Positions 33,439 through 45,085 are shown, numbered from the stretch's first letter. The stretch: 64,000 bases of DNA from Osedax fenrisi (GCA_964019155.1 OZ025241.1:7476681-7540680); one strand, 5' to 3'. Made by a program: numbers and translations. Notes: generated by a model from the letters alone, not told the origin.

Positions 33439-33869
33439 AGTTTATACTATAACTAACATTCACTAAATACATATGACATATTACATGTAGAAGAGCATAC
33501 TCTCCAGCATTGAACAGCTACAATGGATATATATATTAGGAATAAATTTAAGTTATATAATATGATACAAGATTCATAATAAATATACATTTGATAAAAA
33601 CTGCAACTTAATTTGAACATCGTTTACTACACGACACAACTGCACGTAAACAAAATATAATACGTATACGCGAAATTACCGATACCTCGTTCGAATGAAA
33701 TACACTTTATGACATTGCAGCAATGAAAACGTACACATATCTCTATGTTAAGGTCAGATTAATATACCTAACACATGAAGCCACACCCATCTACGTACGT
33801 TATACATCTACATACTCATTATACCTCACTTACTACGAAGTAATGAATTCGTTTATTAAAACACTGAAT

Positions 33870-33899
33870 GGGACTTCTGATATATTTATCAGAAGCCCC
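33870..33899. repeat. 13-bp stem, 4-nt loop hairpin
   Basis: GGGACTTCTGATA (33870-33882) pairs with TATCAGAAGCCCC (33887-33899) with one A/C mismatch, around the loop TATT. It is the tightest GC-containing hairpin of the unique region. Confidence 0.7.
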
Positions 33900-34552
33900 A
33901 CTCTGACGAGAATAACTGTCTCGACATATAAATCAATTGGAGCATCGATAGAAAATTAATTATAAGTACACTTTATAGAATAGTATCCTATAGGAAAGTA
34001 AATACATCGATAGAATAAATTCATAACTATCACTACGATGGGTCACGAGGTCGTGAATAAGTGGCAACACGGTTATATTCAAATACGTAGTGTTACACGA
34101 ATATTCAGGTTGTACACATAAGTTATCACAGTGATACTTGTTTAATAACTTAAATTAGTATTATACTGATGTATAATCGTACTGTCTTTAAGATACTCTA
34201 TTAGGTTAACCTTTTACTTCTGTATGCAGTTGTGGTATTCCGCTACGAATTAAAGCTCGATATATATCCTAGCAGATAACACGTCACGCGTGATACTAAC
34301 ATCAATGAAGGTAATATTCTTCAAACAAAATACGCGAGGGATGAACATAATATTTATAAACTAAAATTATTATACTAATTACTACAACAATTCCAGTCTC
34401 TACAAAATAAACAATCTACGGAGGAGTATTAACTATTCACATAAGTCTCGTGATTTTAAGAAATTAGACAACAATCGACTAATAGACATTTTGGAAAACA
34501 GGTAACTAATGCATTAAGTAGCCCAATATGTAAAGTTAACCACATACACGTA

Positions 34553-34559
<7 letters not shown>

Positions 34560-34603
<44 letters not shown>
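34560..34603. repeat. (AT)n microsatellite
   Basis: Pure AT alternation, followed within 30 bp by a second short one at 34630-34646 flanked by AAAGTATATA and TATACTTTTG in inverted orientation. Confidence 0.93.
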
Positions 34604-34606
<3 letters not shown>

Positions 34607-35588
34607 CTAAAGAATAATACCACAGAAAAGTATATATATATATATACTTTTGTTCGACGTATATTCGTTAGCTGAAATGAGAATACCTCAATAATAACTG
34701 ATTACCCCGGCTAAGTATTAATGATTGACTCCACATCATGTATTACAAATGTGCAATAATGCATCATTTTAACCAGAAGCCGTATTATGTTCCATTCTAT
34801 AGTCGATAGTAGCTGTAATGGTATTATTCCCGCTAAGTATAATACAGAAATATTCATAAACCTACTATAAAACGCATAATATAGTATGTGCATATTACCA
34901 TATATGGTAATATATAACTTACCAGTTAAGATAGGCATAACCGTTAACAATAGCGAACCGATATGTATATATGGAATATTTCATATGTAAATTGACCATT
35001 ATATCTACAAACTAATATAGAATTCTATGTATTAATGAAACATCAAAAGTTGCGACTCGGAACCAGTCGACTAATGCTAGTGTTGTCAACTTGCTACTAA
35101 CTCGGCTTCGTTTATACCCATATTAATGAGTTATACCCACATTCCTCGACAATATAGTCGACTATAATTTAATATCGACTCCTTCACCACGTCACTTTAC
35201 ATTACCCGTACTTCTAATTACGGATGATATGATCACAAACATCGTATATAATCTTATATAGATTCTATTATAACATCTTATCCGAAGCTAACTTTATATC
35301 TGCATGCATCGGTCGAGCATGATATAGACGACATATATACAATCGATCGTAATCAATCGACACGCAATTCCAACCGACTGATTATCTATCATATATCAAG
35401 AATACAATCATATATACTCATACTATTATATATCTACATGTCAGCTATGGATGCAGCTCTGAAGGTGTCATATCATACATGCTAAATTTACCATAATAAT
35501 GAATTACTGACAAATATGTACTTCAATAGTAAGATGACACACATGTAACACTAAATATACATATAATGTATTGTGTTAATATATACAA

Positions 35589-35589
<1 letters not shown>

Positions 35590-35633
<44 letters not shown>

Positions 35634-35787
35634 TAAATATACTATATTTTATATAGCAGATAATATATACTTTCCGATTCTTCAAGATATTCTAATATGA
35701 TTTGTTTAAATTCAGTTAAATTCAGTTACTTAGAAGACCTATACAGTATATCTATCATTTCAATTCACAAATGGAAGGCTATCATCA

Positions 35788-35842
<55 letters not shown>
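35590..35842. repeat. Two (AT)n microsatellites
   Basis: AT alternation at 35590-35630 and 35790-35842, separated by about 160 bp of ordinary sequence with a duplicated AAATTCAGTTA word at about 35708-35728. Confidence 0.93.
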
Positions 35843-35845
<3 letters not shown>

Positions 35846-36249
35846 CATTTAATATCTTAGTCAGCCAATATATCTTCAGTCAAAACAGGGATCATTACAA
35901 TAAATAATGTTTATACACCGTGACCACATTCGATTACATATTAAGCAAACTAGCTATTCGAACACAACGATAACCTTCATTAATTCAAGTTATTATTCGC
36001 TAAATAAATATCTATTAGTTCGACGGTAAGTGACTTACTAAGGTGTACTATAAATGAATACCGTATACCGTGTATAGAATAACTATATCGGGCATATCGT
36101 CTTGACGATAACCGGCCCCCGTAACACTGACATAATTATATGAAACATGTATATTGTTATATCTACATCACTTCGAGAGACTATCGAGAAAATATTGCGT
36201 AACCTATTACGATAGTACTCTAGCTATGTTACACTTTACTCTTGATCAG

Positions 36250-36251
<2 letters not shown>

Positions 36252-36285
<34 letters not shown>

Positions 36286-36320
36286 ATATATGATATATAT
36301 ATATATGATATATATATTAT
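36252..36320. repeat. (AT)n with regular GATATATAT interruptions
   Basis: AT alternation to about 36281 and then three TGATATATAT units. Confidence 0.9.
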
Positions 36321-36521
36321 ATCTATATCATAAAACCATTACATTTATTTTCAACATCATCATTAATACTAATACGCCAATAGTTTTCTATCCCATGGTA
36401 AACTAAATGTGGTTCTAAGTGTGCATTCAATTCAATCATATGTCTCACTTTTGTATAACATCCTCGAATTATTGCTATCTATATTTTATTGTATTACTAT
36501 TATATATATATATATATATAT

Positions 36522-36779
36522 ACTAGGGTGGGTGGCCGGCGTTGCCTGTGAATGAGAATATTTTAGGTGTGGGTGTAATGGGTTAGTTGAGACCATTGGG
36601 TCTTTTTTACATTTTTATATAATGTTTTCTAGCAGCTAGTGGGCCGTTATTTATATTTATTTTATATTAATGAAAAAATACAATGATAATTTCATAATTT
36701 ATTTATTAAAATAAAACGTTAACTACTTTTGCCTACTATTACTAATTAGTAAAAGTATTTCAAAACTTCAGGGTAAACA
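36522..36779. other. GC-rich patch after an (AT)n tract
   Basis: Directly after an (AT)n tract (36501-36521) the sequence turns to ACTAGGGTGGGTGGCCGGCG, the most GC-rich 20 bases in the neighbourhood, then CTGTGAATGAGAATATTTTAG and GGGTGTAATGGGTTAGTTG. It leads into the tandem array at 36780. It may be the end of a non-autonomous transposon, but I recognise no family. Confidence 0.4.
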
Positions 36780-37710
36780 ACATTTGAAGTAATGCAGCTA
36801 GTTATATAGGTATATAGTATACATATATGTAAAATATATGTAATGCAACTAAAAAAAGTATATGCATTTATAGGCTCACTCGGGAAGTAATGCGGATAAA
36901 AAAAACCTACGAATATTAAAACTTAACCCAACCTATTCGAAACAATGACGATAACTAAAATTCAAAATATCAATAAAAACATACACACACATATCACTAT
37001 ACTTTTATAGGTTCACTCGGAAGTAATGCAGCTAAAAAAAACCTACACAAATTAAAACTTAACCCAACCTAACCACAACTGTGAAAATAACAATATAAAT
37101 AAATATGCTTTTATAGGCTCACTCGGGAAGTAATGCAGCTAAAAAAACCTACACAAATTAAAACTTAACCCAACCTAACCACAACTGTGAAAATATCCTT
37201 GTATAGGCTCACTCGGGAAGTAATGCAGCTAAAAAAAACTACACAAATTAAAACTTAACCCAACCTAACCACAAATGTGAAAATAACTAATACTCAATAT
37301 ATCACTGAACACACACACATATCACTATACTTTTATAGGTCCATTCGGTAAGTAATGCAGCTAAAAAAACTACCAATATTAAAACTTAACCTAAACTAAC
37401 CACAACAGTTAACATAACAATATAAATAAATATACTTGTATAGTATCACACAGGAAGTAATGCATCTAAAAAAAACTACCAATATTAAAACTTAATCCAA
37501 CCTAACCAAAACTGTGAAAATAACAATATAAATGAATATGCTTGTATATGCTCACACGGGAAGTAATGCAGCTAAAAAAAATCTACCAATATTAAAACGT
37601 AACCCAACCTAAACACAACAGTGACAATAAATATAACTAAAAATATCAATTACAACATACACACATATATTTATGTGTATAGACTCACTCGGTATGTAAT
37701 GCATATATAA
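36780..37710. repeat. Tandem array with long-short-short higher-order pattern
   Basis: The core AGTAATGCAGCTAAAAAAA recurs; the TAATGC word is at 36888, 37024, 37131, 37221, 37353, 37458, 37564 and 37697, with partial units at about 36788 and 36840. Spacings are 136, 107, 90, 132, 105, 106 and 133 bp. Each unit carries GGCTCACTCGGG before the core and TTAAAACTTAACCCAACC and TAACCACAACTGTGA after it. The long units have an added ACACACACATATCACTATAC-type segment. No coding frame runs through the array. Confidence 0.92.
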
Positions 37711-38397
37711 TCATAGAATAGATTTTAGAAAAAATATTTTTTTATAAATCTATATTTTTTATATGATGACATTTAGCGAAATATTAAAACAGATATGGAA
37801 ACCCTATTATTCATATTTTAATGATTTTTCTGATTTTATTACATGTATTTTCGTACTCCTAATTTGATGAAATTATAATTTATACGAAAAATTTACCGGA
37901 AGTAGGAAAATAGACTATTCTAAAATCATGTATTTTTCACTTTTTCGGCCGTAGCTCGAAGAATATTAAACATAAGAAGTCACAATTTATCAAAGTATAT
38001 TCTATTATAATTAACTATTTAATAAAGTTAAAATTATTGAAATCGAATAATTATTGTAGATTTTGATATATATAAATGAACATTTGACTAACATAAATGC
38101 ATACATATTTTGCAGGGCTCGGGTACTTAGAAAAGATAAGTTAATTCATATCTGAAGGACATCTAATGGTATTACCTTCATAAAATTACAAGAAAATGGT
38201 ACTACAAAAATAATTTTGAATTTAATTGAGTTTCCATCTTCTGAAAAAATTTTATTTGTGGTATATTTTTTTTTCTTCTTCTTCTTTTTTTTTCTTCTTT
38301 TTTGTCTTTTTGTCTTTTTATTTTTTTGTACAGTTTAATTATTTAGTATATTTTTATTTTTTAATATATTGATTTTAATAATACGTATACACCTCTT
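37711..38397. other. AT-rich spacer with a pyrimidine tract
   Basis: No gene. The plus strand has an almost pure TTC/TTTTTC tract at about 38262-38332, directly upstream of LINE K. A short GC-containing stretch, CGGCCGTAGCTCGAAG, is at about 37945. Confidence 0.6.
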
Positions 38398-39600
38398 GAA
38401 TTTAATCAATCAACTATAAATTCTGATAATACTTTATTAAATGATGTTGATCCGTATAATTTTAATATATATCTAACAATTGATTCTAAATATTATACTT
38501 CAGATGAATTTAATTTAAATCATAAATCAATTTTTCAACATGGGCTTAATACATGTAATTAATAACAATGTTAGAAGTTTAAAAAAAAACGTTGATAAAT
38601 TGTCTTTATTATTAACTTCTTTTTCAATTTATTTTGATTTAATATCAATAACTGAATCTTGGTTAAATGTTGATACTAATTTTGTATTTGATATTCCTGA
38701 TTATAATACAGTATTATCTAGCCGAGTTCATAAAAGAGGTGGATGAGTTCTAATTTATGTTTAAAAAAATATCTCATTTATTATACCATCTTTAATTATT
38801 AATAAATTGTTTGATAGTATTATTATTGAATTAATATTAAATAATAATAAAAAAATTATTTTTAGTTCTATATATAGAACTCCAAACATCGATAATGTTT
38901 CATTTACTATGTTTTTCAATTTATTATTTACAACTTTATTTAAATATGTTTTATAATTGTAATATTTGTAAAAATGCAGAAATATTTTTAGACAAATTTC
39001 ATGAGTTAGGATGTTCTCCTATGATAAATAGGCCAACTATAATTGATTTAAATAACAATTCTTTTACTATAATTGATAATTTTTTTACAAATCTTTATTG
39101 TGCAAAATTTTCTGGTATTATTATATCTGATTTGTCAGATAATTTTCCAATTATATTATCATTAGATATACATAAAAGTAATCGTTTAAATATTGTTAAT
39201 ACAAATAATACTAAACATAATTTAATTAATGATGTTACTGTTTATCATTTTTCAAATTTTTTAAAAACTGTCAACTGGAATTTTTTAAAAACTGATAATT
39301 CAGAAACTTTTTGGAATTTATTTATTGATTATTTTATTCATAAATTTAATATTTATTGCCCTATATATGAAAATAGAAAATATAAAAAAAAATTATTCCA
39401 TGGAATACAAAAGAAATTAAAAAAAAATGTAGGATTAAACAAAAACTTTATAACAAATATAAATTAACAAATAACGAAAATGACTTAATCAAGTACAAGT
39501 TGTTTAACAATTCTTTAACTACTTTAATCCGTAAGACTAAAAGAACATATTATTCAGATAAACTTCACAATTGCTCTGACAGTAAAAAATACTTGGGATA
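38398..39600 (+). pseudogene. LINE K polyprotein N-terminus, endonuclease and linker
   Basis: An N-terminal segment (NTLLNDVDPYNFN, YYTSDEFNL) leads after a frame change near 38555 into NNVRSLKKNVDKLSLLL, LISITESWLN (Glu kept, about 38655) and RGGG (38735). YRTPNIDNVSF (about 38875) is present, but the GDFN motif that should follow is lost. FHELGCSPMINRPTII (about 39000) and IISDLSDNFPIILSL (about 39120-39160; SDH is now SDN) complete the domain. The linker (VNWNFLKTDN, then a Lys-rich stretch) is open to 39467. The loss of the catalytic His and of GDFN means no nuclease activity. Confidence 0.8.
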
Positions 39601-41099
39601 TTTTGAATATTGCGATGAATAAAAAAAAAGCCTAACCTACTCCCTGATACATTTAAATCATGTGGAATTGAAATCACTGATCCATCTAAAATATCTAATA
39701 CATTTAATATATTTTTTAGAGATATTGGTATTGAATTAGATGAAAATATTAGTAAGGATAATGTCTATGATTACAAATATTTCTTAAAATCACCTAATAT
39801 CAATAGTTTCTATATTACTCCATGTAATGAAAATGAGCTTTTAAAAATTATATTAAATTTTAAATCTAAAATATCTATAGATAATTTTGGTATTTCAATG
39901 AAGTTATTAAAATGTATTGCAATTAATATAATAACTCCTACATCTTATTTAATTAATTTATATCTTGAAACTGGTATTGAATCAGCTATATTGAAAATTT
40001 CTAGAATAATACCTTTGGTTAAAATGGGTAATACAACATTATTTACTAATTACCGTCCAATTTCACTTACAAGTCAATTCTCAAAAATTTAAAAAAAAGT
40101 ATTTTATGTTCGTTTTTATTCATTTTTAAATCATTTTAATATTTTATCTAATAATCAGTTCGGTTTTAGAACAAATTTAAATACTACTCATGCACTTTTT
40201 AATCTTAAAACTCAAATATGTAATAGCTTTAGAAATAATAAAATAGGTGCAGCTATTTTTATTGATCTTAAAAAGGCATTTGACACTGTTAACCATGACA
40301 TTTTATTTAGTAAACTAGAAAATATAGGTATACGTGGAATTTCCTTAAAATGTATTAACAGTTATTTTACAAATATATCAGACTGTTAACTTTAAAAACT
40401 AATTATCTGATAAAATTAGAGTTAAAATTGGTGTTCCACAAGGAACAATTGTAGGTCCTATTTTTTTCTTATTTATATTAATGATTTAATATGTTCATCT
40501 TCAATATGCAATTTTACTATGTTTGCTGATAATACCACTTTGTATTTTGATGATTATAATCAAGTATTTCTAGATACACTAATAAAAAAGGAATTATTAA
40601 TTATAAATAAATGGTTTATTTCAAATAGATTTAGGTTACATATTAATAAATCCTGTTATATGTTTTTCAATAATAAATTATCCAATATTAATATCTCAAT
40701 AAATAATATAAATTTAATAAGAGTTACATCTATAGAATTTTTAGGTATAATAATTATTATAATTGATGAGAATTTAGATTGGAAACTACACATATTATAT
40801 CTAAAAAATAAATTTAAAAAAAATAATTTGGATAACTAATTTATTTCTAAATTTGTAAACCAAAAGGCTTGCTGCATGTATATAATTCAATTTTGTTACC
40901 ACATATTAATTATTGCATAATATTATGGGGTAATACTTATAAGACTAACACATTATGCATCAATATTTTACAAAAAAGAATTATTCGTATTATACATAAT
41001 AAACCTTATCTATATCATACTAAGGATTTATTTAAATTCAACAATATATTACCTTTCAATGACTTAGTAAAATATAATACTTATTGTACTTTATTGTAA
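39601..41099 (+). pseudogene. LINE K reverse transcriptase and C-terminal region
   Basis: SKISIDNFGISMKLLKCI (39870-), SRIIPLVKMGNTTLFTNYRPISL (about 40000-40065), SNNQFGFRTNLNTTHALF (about 40150), motif A AIFIDLKKAFDTVNHDIL (40252-40305), motif B IGVPQGTIVGPIFF (about 40426-40465, split by a frame change) and motif C MFADNTTLYF (40519-; the second Asp of FADD is Asn). 40519-40839 continues into the thumb (SIEFLGIIIIIIDENLDWK) and 40869-41099 holds SILLPHINYCIILWGNTY and ILQKRIIRIIHNKPY, the usual region after the thumb. The D-to-N change in motif C abolishes a metal-binding residue. Confidence 0.85.
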
Positions 41100-41381
41100 T
41101 TTACTAATTACTTGATGTATTTTTTAGATTTTAATTTGATTATTGTATCATTTATTTATATTATTACATGATGATTACATTTAGTTACATGATAAGTTAT
41201 CATATATATGTAAACAGAAAGTCATATAATTATAACATTATTATTTATTTATTATTCTTATCTATAATGAAACTTATAATATTAATAACGGGATAATTGT
41301 CTCGATAAGCAACACTGCTTCTATAATTACCCTTGCATTGCCTAAATCTGATAATAATAATAATAATAATAATAATAATAT
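41100..41381 (+). other. LINE K 3' untranslated region and (TAA)n tail
   Basis: About 250 AT-rich bases. GGGATAATTGTCTCGATAAG (from about 41290) and TATAATTACCCTTGCATTGCC (from about 41320) contain the pair GATAATTGT/ATAATTACC and lead to CTAAATCTG and ten TAA units. Confidence 0.6.
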
Positions 41382-42315
41382 ATTAATGTTATCTATTAGA
41401 AGAATATAGTATTTAAGAAAATTACTCATTAGTATATATACCCATTACAATAAAATACAAATAAAATGTACAAAATTCAAATAAATTACCTTAAGGACAA
41501 TTGTTTATAAACACATACAATACAATTACATAGGAGTAACGACATTTCGAGATTTTTTTTTTAATTATAATTTTTTTTAAACCTCGATTTCATCACCAAT
41601 ATTGAAACAACATGTCTATGTTTTAATAAAATAGTATCATGAACATCATATCTATATAATCTATAATGAATCAGTATGCTCTGGAAATAACTCTTAACGT
41701 ATACCGTACGATGTATACTACATATGCTGTAGCATTAATCTAAACATTGGTAAAACTCTTCTCAATAAACAACATACATTTACACCAAATAACATACACA
41801 TACGTGCTATCATTGTTCTCGTTTGGTCATATATTATTAATTATTCCCAGCCTGTAGCTTTATTAGGTATACGATCTTGATTTGCGATTTACTCGGGATA
41901 TATTCTAGATGGATATTATATCATTATAATACACTCGAGGAATTCTCCATACATCCTAAATCGAACAACTCGATCCTTGTCTCCGGTGATAGGTTATTTT
42001 AACTCTGATTGTTATATTCTCACTTTGTTTACATAGCAACCAAATTACAGTCGCGTTATTCATAGATTAGATTTTAAATATCGTTTCGATTGTATTATAA
42101 TTATAAATATAGGTGCGTATTTTAATTATTTTTGTGTTATTTATATTATTAGTATTGTTCTAATATTAATATCCACCAATTCCATTGTTTTTGAAATTAT
42201 ATTCATTTTTTATTTAGTTATATTTAAATAAAGTATTTGTGAACATGTTATAATTAACAAAATTAAAATCAACATCAATTGAATAATAATAAAAAAATCG
42301 AAACATATTAATAAT
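41382..42315. other. Spacer without recognisable gene
   Basis: AT-rich; a GC-richer part at about 41870-42010 (CTCGAGGAATTC, CTTGTCTCCGGTGATAGG) has no ORF of note. Confidence 0.5.
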
Positions 42316-42546
42316 CGTCATGATACAGGCATTATTTTTCTCCATTTCGTTGCTGAAACATTTGGTACTTGAGGTCAAATTGCTAAATATATAATTAGCT
42401 ATATTTCTAAACGATGGGCTGATAAACATATGGAAAATAGAGATAAATCCATAAACTGGATTTATCAAAAACTTTATATAACCATGTACCGAGAAAATGC
42501 CAATATGATAATTTCAAGAAGCCCGATTGTTGAATTGTATAGTTAA
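42316..42546 (+). pseudogene. Orphan pol-like C-terminal fragment
   Basis: One frame of about 76 codons with a single internal stop, ending TAA at 42544-42546. It reads IIFLHFVAETFGT, stop (TGA, where Trp is expected), GQIAKYIISYISKRWADKH, then NWIYQKLYITMYRENANMII. The pattern (hydrophobic-AxETFGxxG ... LGRR-like ... FxxQRxxxxIxRxNAxxI) resembles a conserved segment that I know from the C-terminal ends of some invertebrate retroelement polyproteins. No RT lies directly upstream. The opposite-strand ORF 42214-42468 is its shadow. The element type cannot be fixed without a profile search. Confidence 0.4.
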
Positions 42547-43029
42547 TTTATTTTATTGTTTTTATTAGTTTTTTTTAATATGTTATTAATTTTTTTAATA
42601 TTAGTTTGCGTTTATTATATTTTATTCAGTTTTATTTTAATATTTTATTCATATTTTTATTATTAGTTTGCGTTTATTATATTTAATTTGGCTCAATACG
42701 ATGATGAAGATGTCGAAAAATTCATTTTATATTTTTAATATTCTATATATTTTATATTTTTTTAATTTATATATAAATATAAACTATATAGAATGATAAA
42801 TGTACAAATCTTATATTTTATATGCGGTTATTTAAAAGTTTACGTTATTTACCTCTTATTTTTGTTTGGATAATTTTGAAATATAATATATTTTGAAAAT
42901 AAATATAAAATCTTTGATTAACAATATACAGTAGCTGGTAAAATTATACAATTTTAGATCGCTTTCATAAATAATTCGTACAATTCATTATAATTAATAC
43001 ATAATTGTATATGTATATAATAATTTATA
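42547..43029. other. AT-rich spacer with a repeated 60-bp word
   Basis: ATTAGTTTGCGTTTATTATATTT occurs at about 42602 and 42664, in a T-rich context. No gene. Confidence 0.6.
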
Positions 43030-44880
43030 ATGATACATTTGAAAAATAAACATCGTCTCGATCTCATTAACGCTAAAGCTATGTTTACACATGACAAGTT
43101 TATTTCTATGCAACATGATAGCAATTCACTTTTTAAGTTAGCAAATAGCATACTTGGTAGAAGACACAAATCGCCATATCCTGACTTTACTAATGATGAA
43201 TTACCTACTTTATTTGATTCATTTTTCAATGATAAAATCACAAATATTATTTCGTCATTACCCAAACCTATATCTATAGCTATATCGTTCTCTACAATTA
43301 ATACACTAACTTCCTTTTTACTACATTCTAATGATCAACTAATTTGTTTACTTACAAATTCTCGCAGCTCTTCTTTTATTGATAAAATTCCTTTAAAATT
43401 ACTAAATGATATAGCTCATTATATAATATCAAATATAGCTCATATCATCCACGAATCACTTATTTCTGGTACTGTCCCCCTCATTTTCAAACATTCTCTT
43501 ATCACTCCTATAATTAAAAAACCTTCTCTTGACCACTCATCTTTTAATAATTATAGACCTATTTCCAATCTTTCAATACTTTCTAAAACCTTAGAAAGAG
43601 TCGTTTCAAAATAACTATCTTCTTTCCTGACTACTAATAATATACTTTGTAATTTCCAAAGTGCTTATATACTGAACAAATCTACTGAAACAGCAATAAC
43701 CAGGGTAACAACAAATATCTTATGTGACCTTAATAATACATATGGAATAATTCTTGTTCTACTTGATCTTAGCGCAGCATTTGATACAATTGACCATAGT
43801 CTTCTCATATCACGATTGGCTAATATTGGTATCACCGGTATTGCACTTAAATGGTTTGCGTCATACATTTCTGATCGTACTTCTTCTATTATTATCAATG
43901 GGCACATATCATCTCCTAGAACTATTTCTTACGGAGTCCTCCAAGGCTCTGTATTAGGACCGATTCTTAATATTTATCTACTTCCTATTTTTGATATAAT
44001 TTCTAAATTTCCCTTATATAAGTCCACTCATACGCTGATGATATACAACTTAACGTAATGCACTTCTGATATAAATTGTGCTCCCAATCTTATGTCTAAC
44101 TGTAATAAATCTATACTTGGCTTTCAAATAATTCTCTATCACTGAATCCCAATACAACAGAAACTATATTTCTTCACCTCCCTTCTCCCAGACGCCCATT
44201 AACAGTCCCACCATTTATCATGGTTAACAATCATAATATCTTATATTCTGATAATGTTAAATATCTTAGTGTTTATTTCGATATTTCTTTATCTTTTCAT
44301 CGCCACATCTTAAATCTTCTTCGATCTATAAACTTTCATCTTCACTCTTTCCGTCTAATATGTAACTCCATCTCCCTAAGTATTTCTATAACTCTCGCCT
44401 CATCTTTCATATTACCGCTTTTCGATTACTGAAATATTCTCCTTTTCTCCTTACCTGGCTATCAAATTAAAAAATTACAAATACTACAGAATGCGTTAGT
44501 ACGATCAATTTTTAAAATTGATCGCTTTTCCCAAATACATATTTCCCCATATTTACATAGATTGCATTGATTACCAATACAATTTAGAATAATATTTAAA
44601 GTTCTTCTATTAACTCATAACTCTCTTCACCACAACCGACCTGAATATCTATCTTCCTTAATCTCTATTCCTACTCATACTATATCTATCCGTTCAACTA
44701 CTTCTTACCTTCTCATCTACCCTCTAAGCTTAATCTACATACCACTAATATTCGTGCATGGCACATATCGGCCCCTTATCTATGGAATAAACTACCACAT
44801 AATATATGCTCCACTCAATCCACCACCTCTTTTAAATCTCTATTAAAAACATATCTATTTACTATTGCATTTCCCTGATC
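43030..44880 (+). pseudogene. LINE H linker, reverse transcriptase and C-terminal region
   Basis: 43030-43614 is open: linker (SLFKLANSILGRRHKSPYP), FIDKIPLKLL, TVPLIFKHSLITPIIKKPSLD, NNYRPISNLSILSKTLERVV, then a stop (TAA at 43612-43614) in place of Gln. Motif A VLLDLSAAFDTIDHSLL (43757-43807), motif B YGVLQGSVLGPI (43930-43966) and motif C SYADDIQLN (YADD 44031-44042) are all intact, but in different frames. The thumb (NVKYLSVYFDISLSF) is at 44220-44432, and a C-terminal SAPYLWNKLPHNI is at about 44770-44808. All catalytic Asp are kept. Breaks are single stops and 1-2 bp shifts, so this is among the better-preserved RTs here. Confidence 0.87.
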
Positions 44881-45024
44881 ATTTTTTTTATCACTATTTA
44901 TTAATATCTACAATTTTATTTACAATTTATATTAATGTTGAGTACTTTCTGTATTCCTATTTATATTATTATTAGTTTATTATTGTCGTTTATGTTCCGT
45001 TATATTGTTTTTTGTTTTTACTTT

Positions 45025-45085
45025 AGACGCTTGATTGCTGTGGAACAAAGAGTGTTTAACATAAATTAAACATCTAAATAATATA
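45025..45085 (+). promoter_or_regulatory. LINE H 3' stem-loop
   Basis: As RNA, AGACGCU (45025-45031) pairs with AGUGUUU (45051-45057) using two G-U pairs, followed by AACATAAATTAAACATC and TAAATAATATAT. The position relative to the 3' end matches that of the stems in LINEs A, C and F; a clear tandem tail is lacking. Confidence 0.5.

Larger units (their letters stand above)
33432..36251. other. Repeat-poor, slightly GC-richer interval, no gene assigned
   Basis: No LINE motif, terminal inverted repeat or array is seen over about 2.8 kb except (AT)n tracts at 34560-34603, 35590-35630 and 35790-35842 and a hairpin at 33870-33899. Small ORFs (33723-33959 plus, 34711-34950 minus) have no recognisable domain. 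This is the best candidate for single-copy host sequence in the window, but I see no exon structure that I can support. Confidence 0.45.
38398..41381 (+). mobile_element. LINE K, Jockey/CR1-group, decayed, with (TAA)n tail
   Basis: Plus-strand order: polyprotein N-terminus (about 38440-38540), endonuclease (to about 39180), linker (to about 39600), RT (39840-40540), C-terminal region (to 41099), a 3' untranslated region of about 250 bp and a tail of TAA repeats (41350-41381). Very AT-rich throughout, in line with long decay. The preceding pyrimidine tract may be its insertion site or its 5' end. Confidence 0.83.
43030..45085 (+). mobile_element. LINE H, L2-type, 5'-truncated
   Basis: Plus-strand RT and C-terminal region (43030-44880) and 3' end (to about 45085). 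No endonuclease is seen upstream, so the copy begins in the linker. It resembles LINE A in motif wording (ILVLLDLSAAFDTIDH versus VILDISSAFDTLDH). Confidence 0.83.

Noticed and set aside
36780..37710. CRISPR-like array
   Set aside because: Units are long, diverged throughout, without constant repeats and unique spacers, and the setting is eukaryotic.
42214..42468. Minus-strand 84-codon ORF
   Set aside because: It lies opposite the orphan pol-like fragment, whose plus-strand frame has the recognisable pattern.
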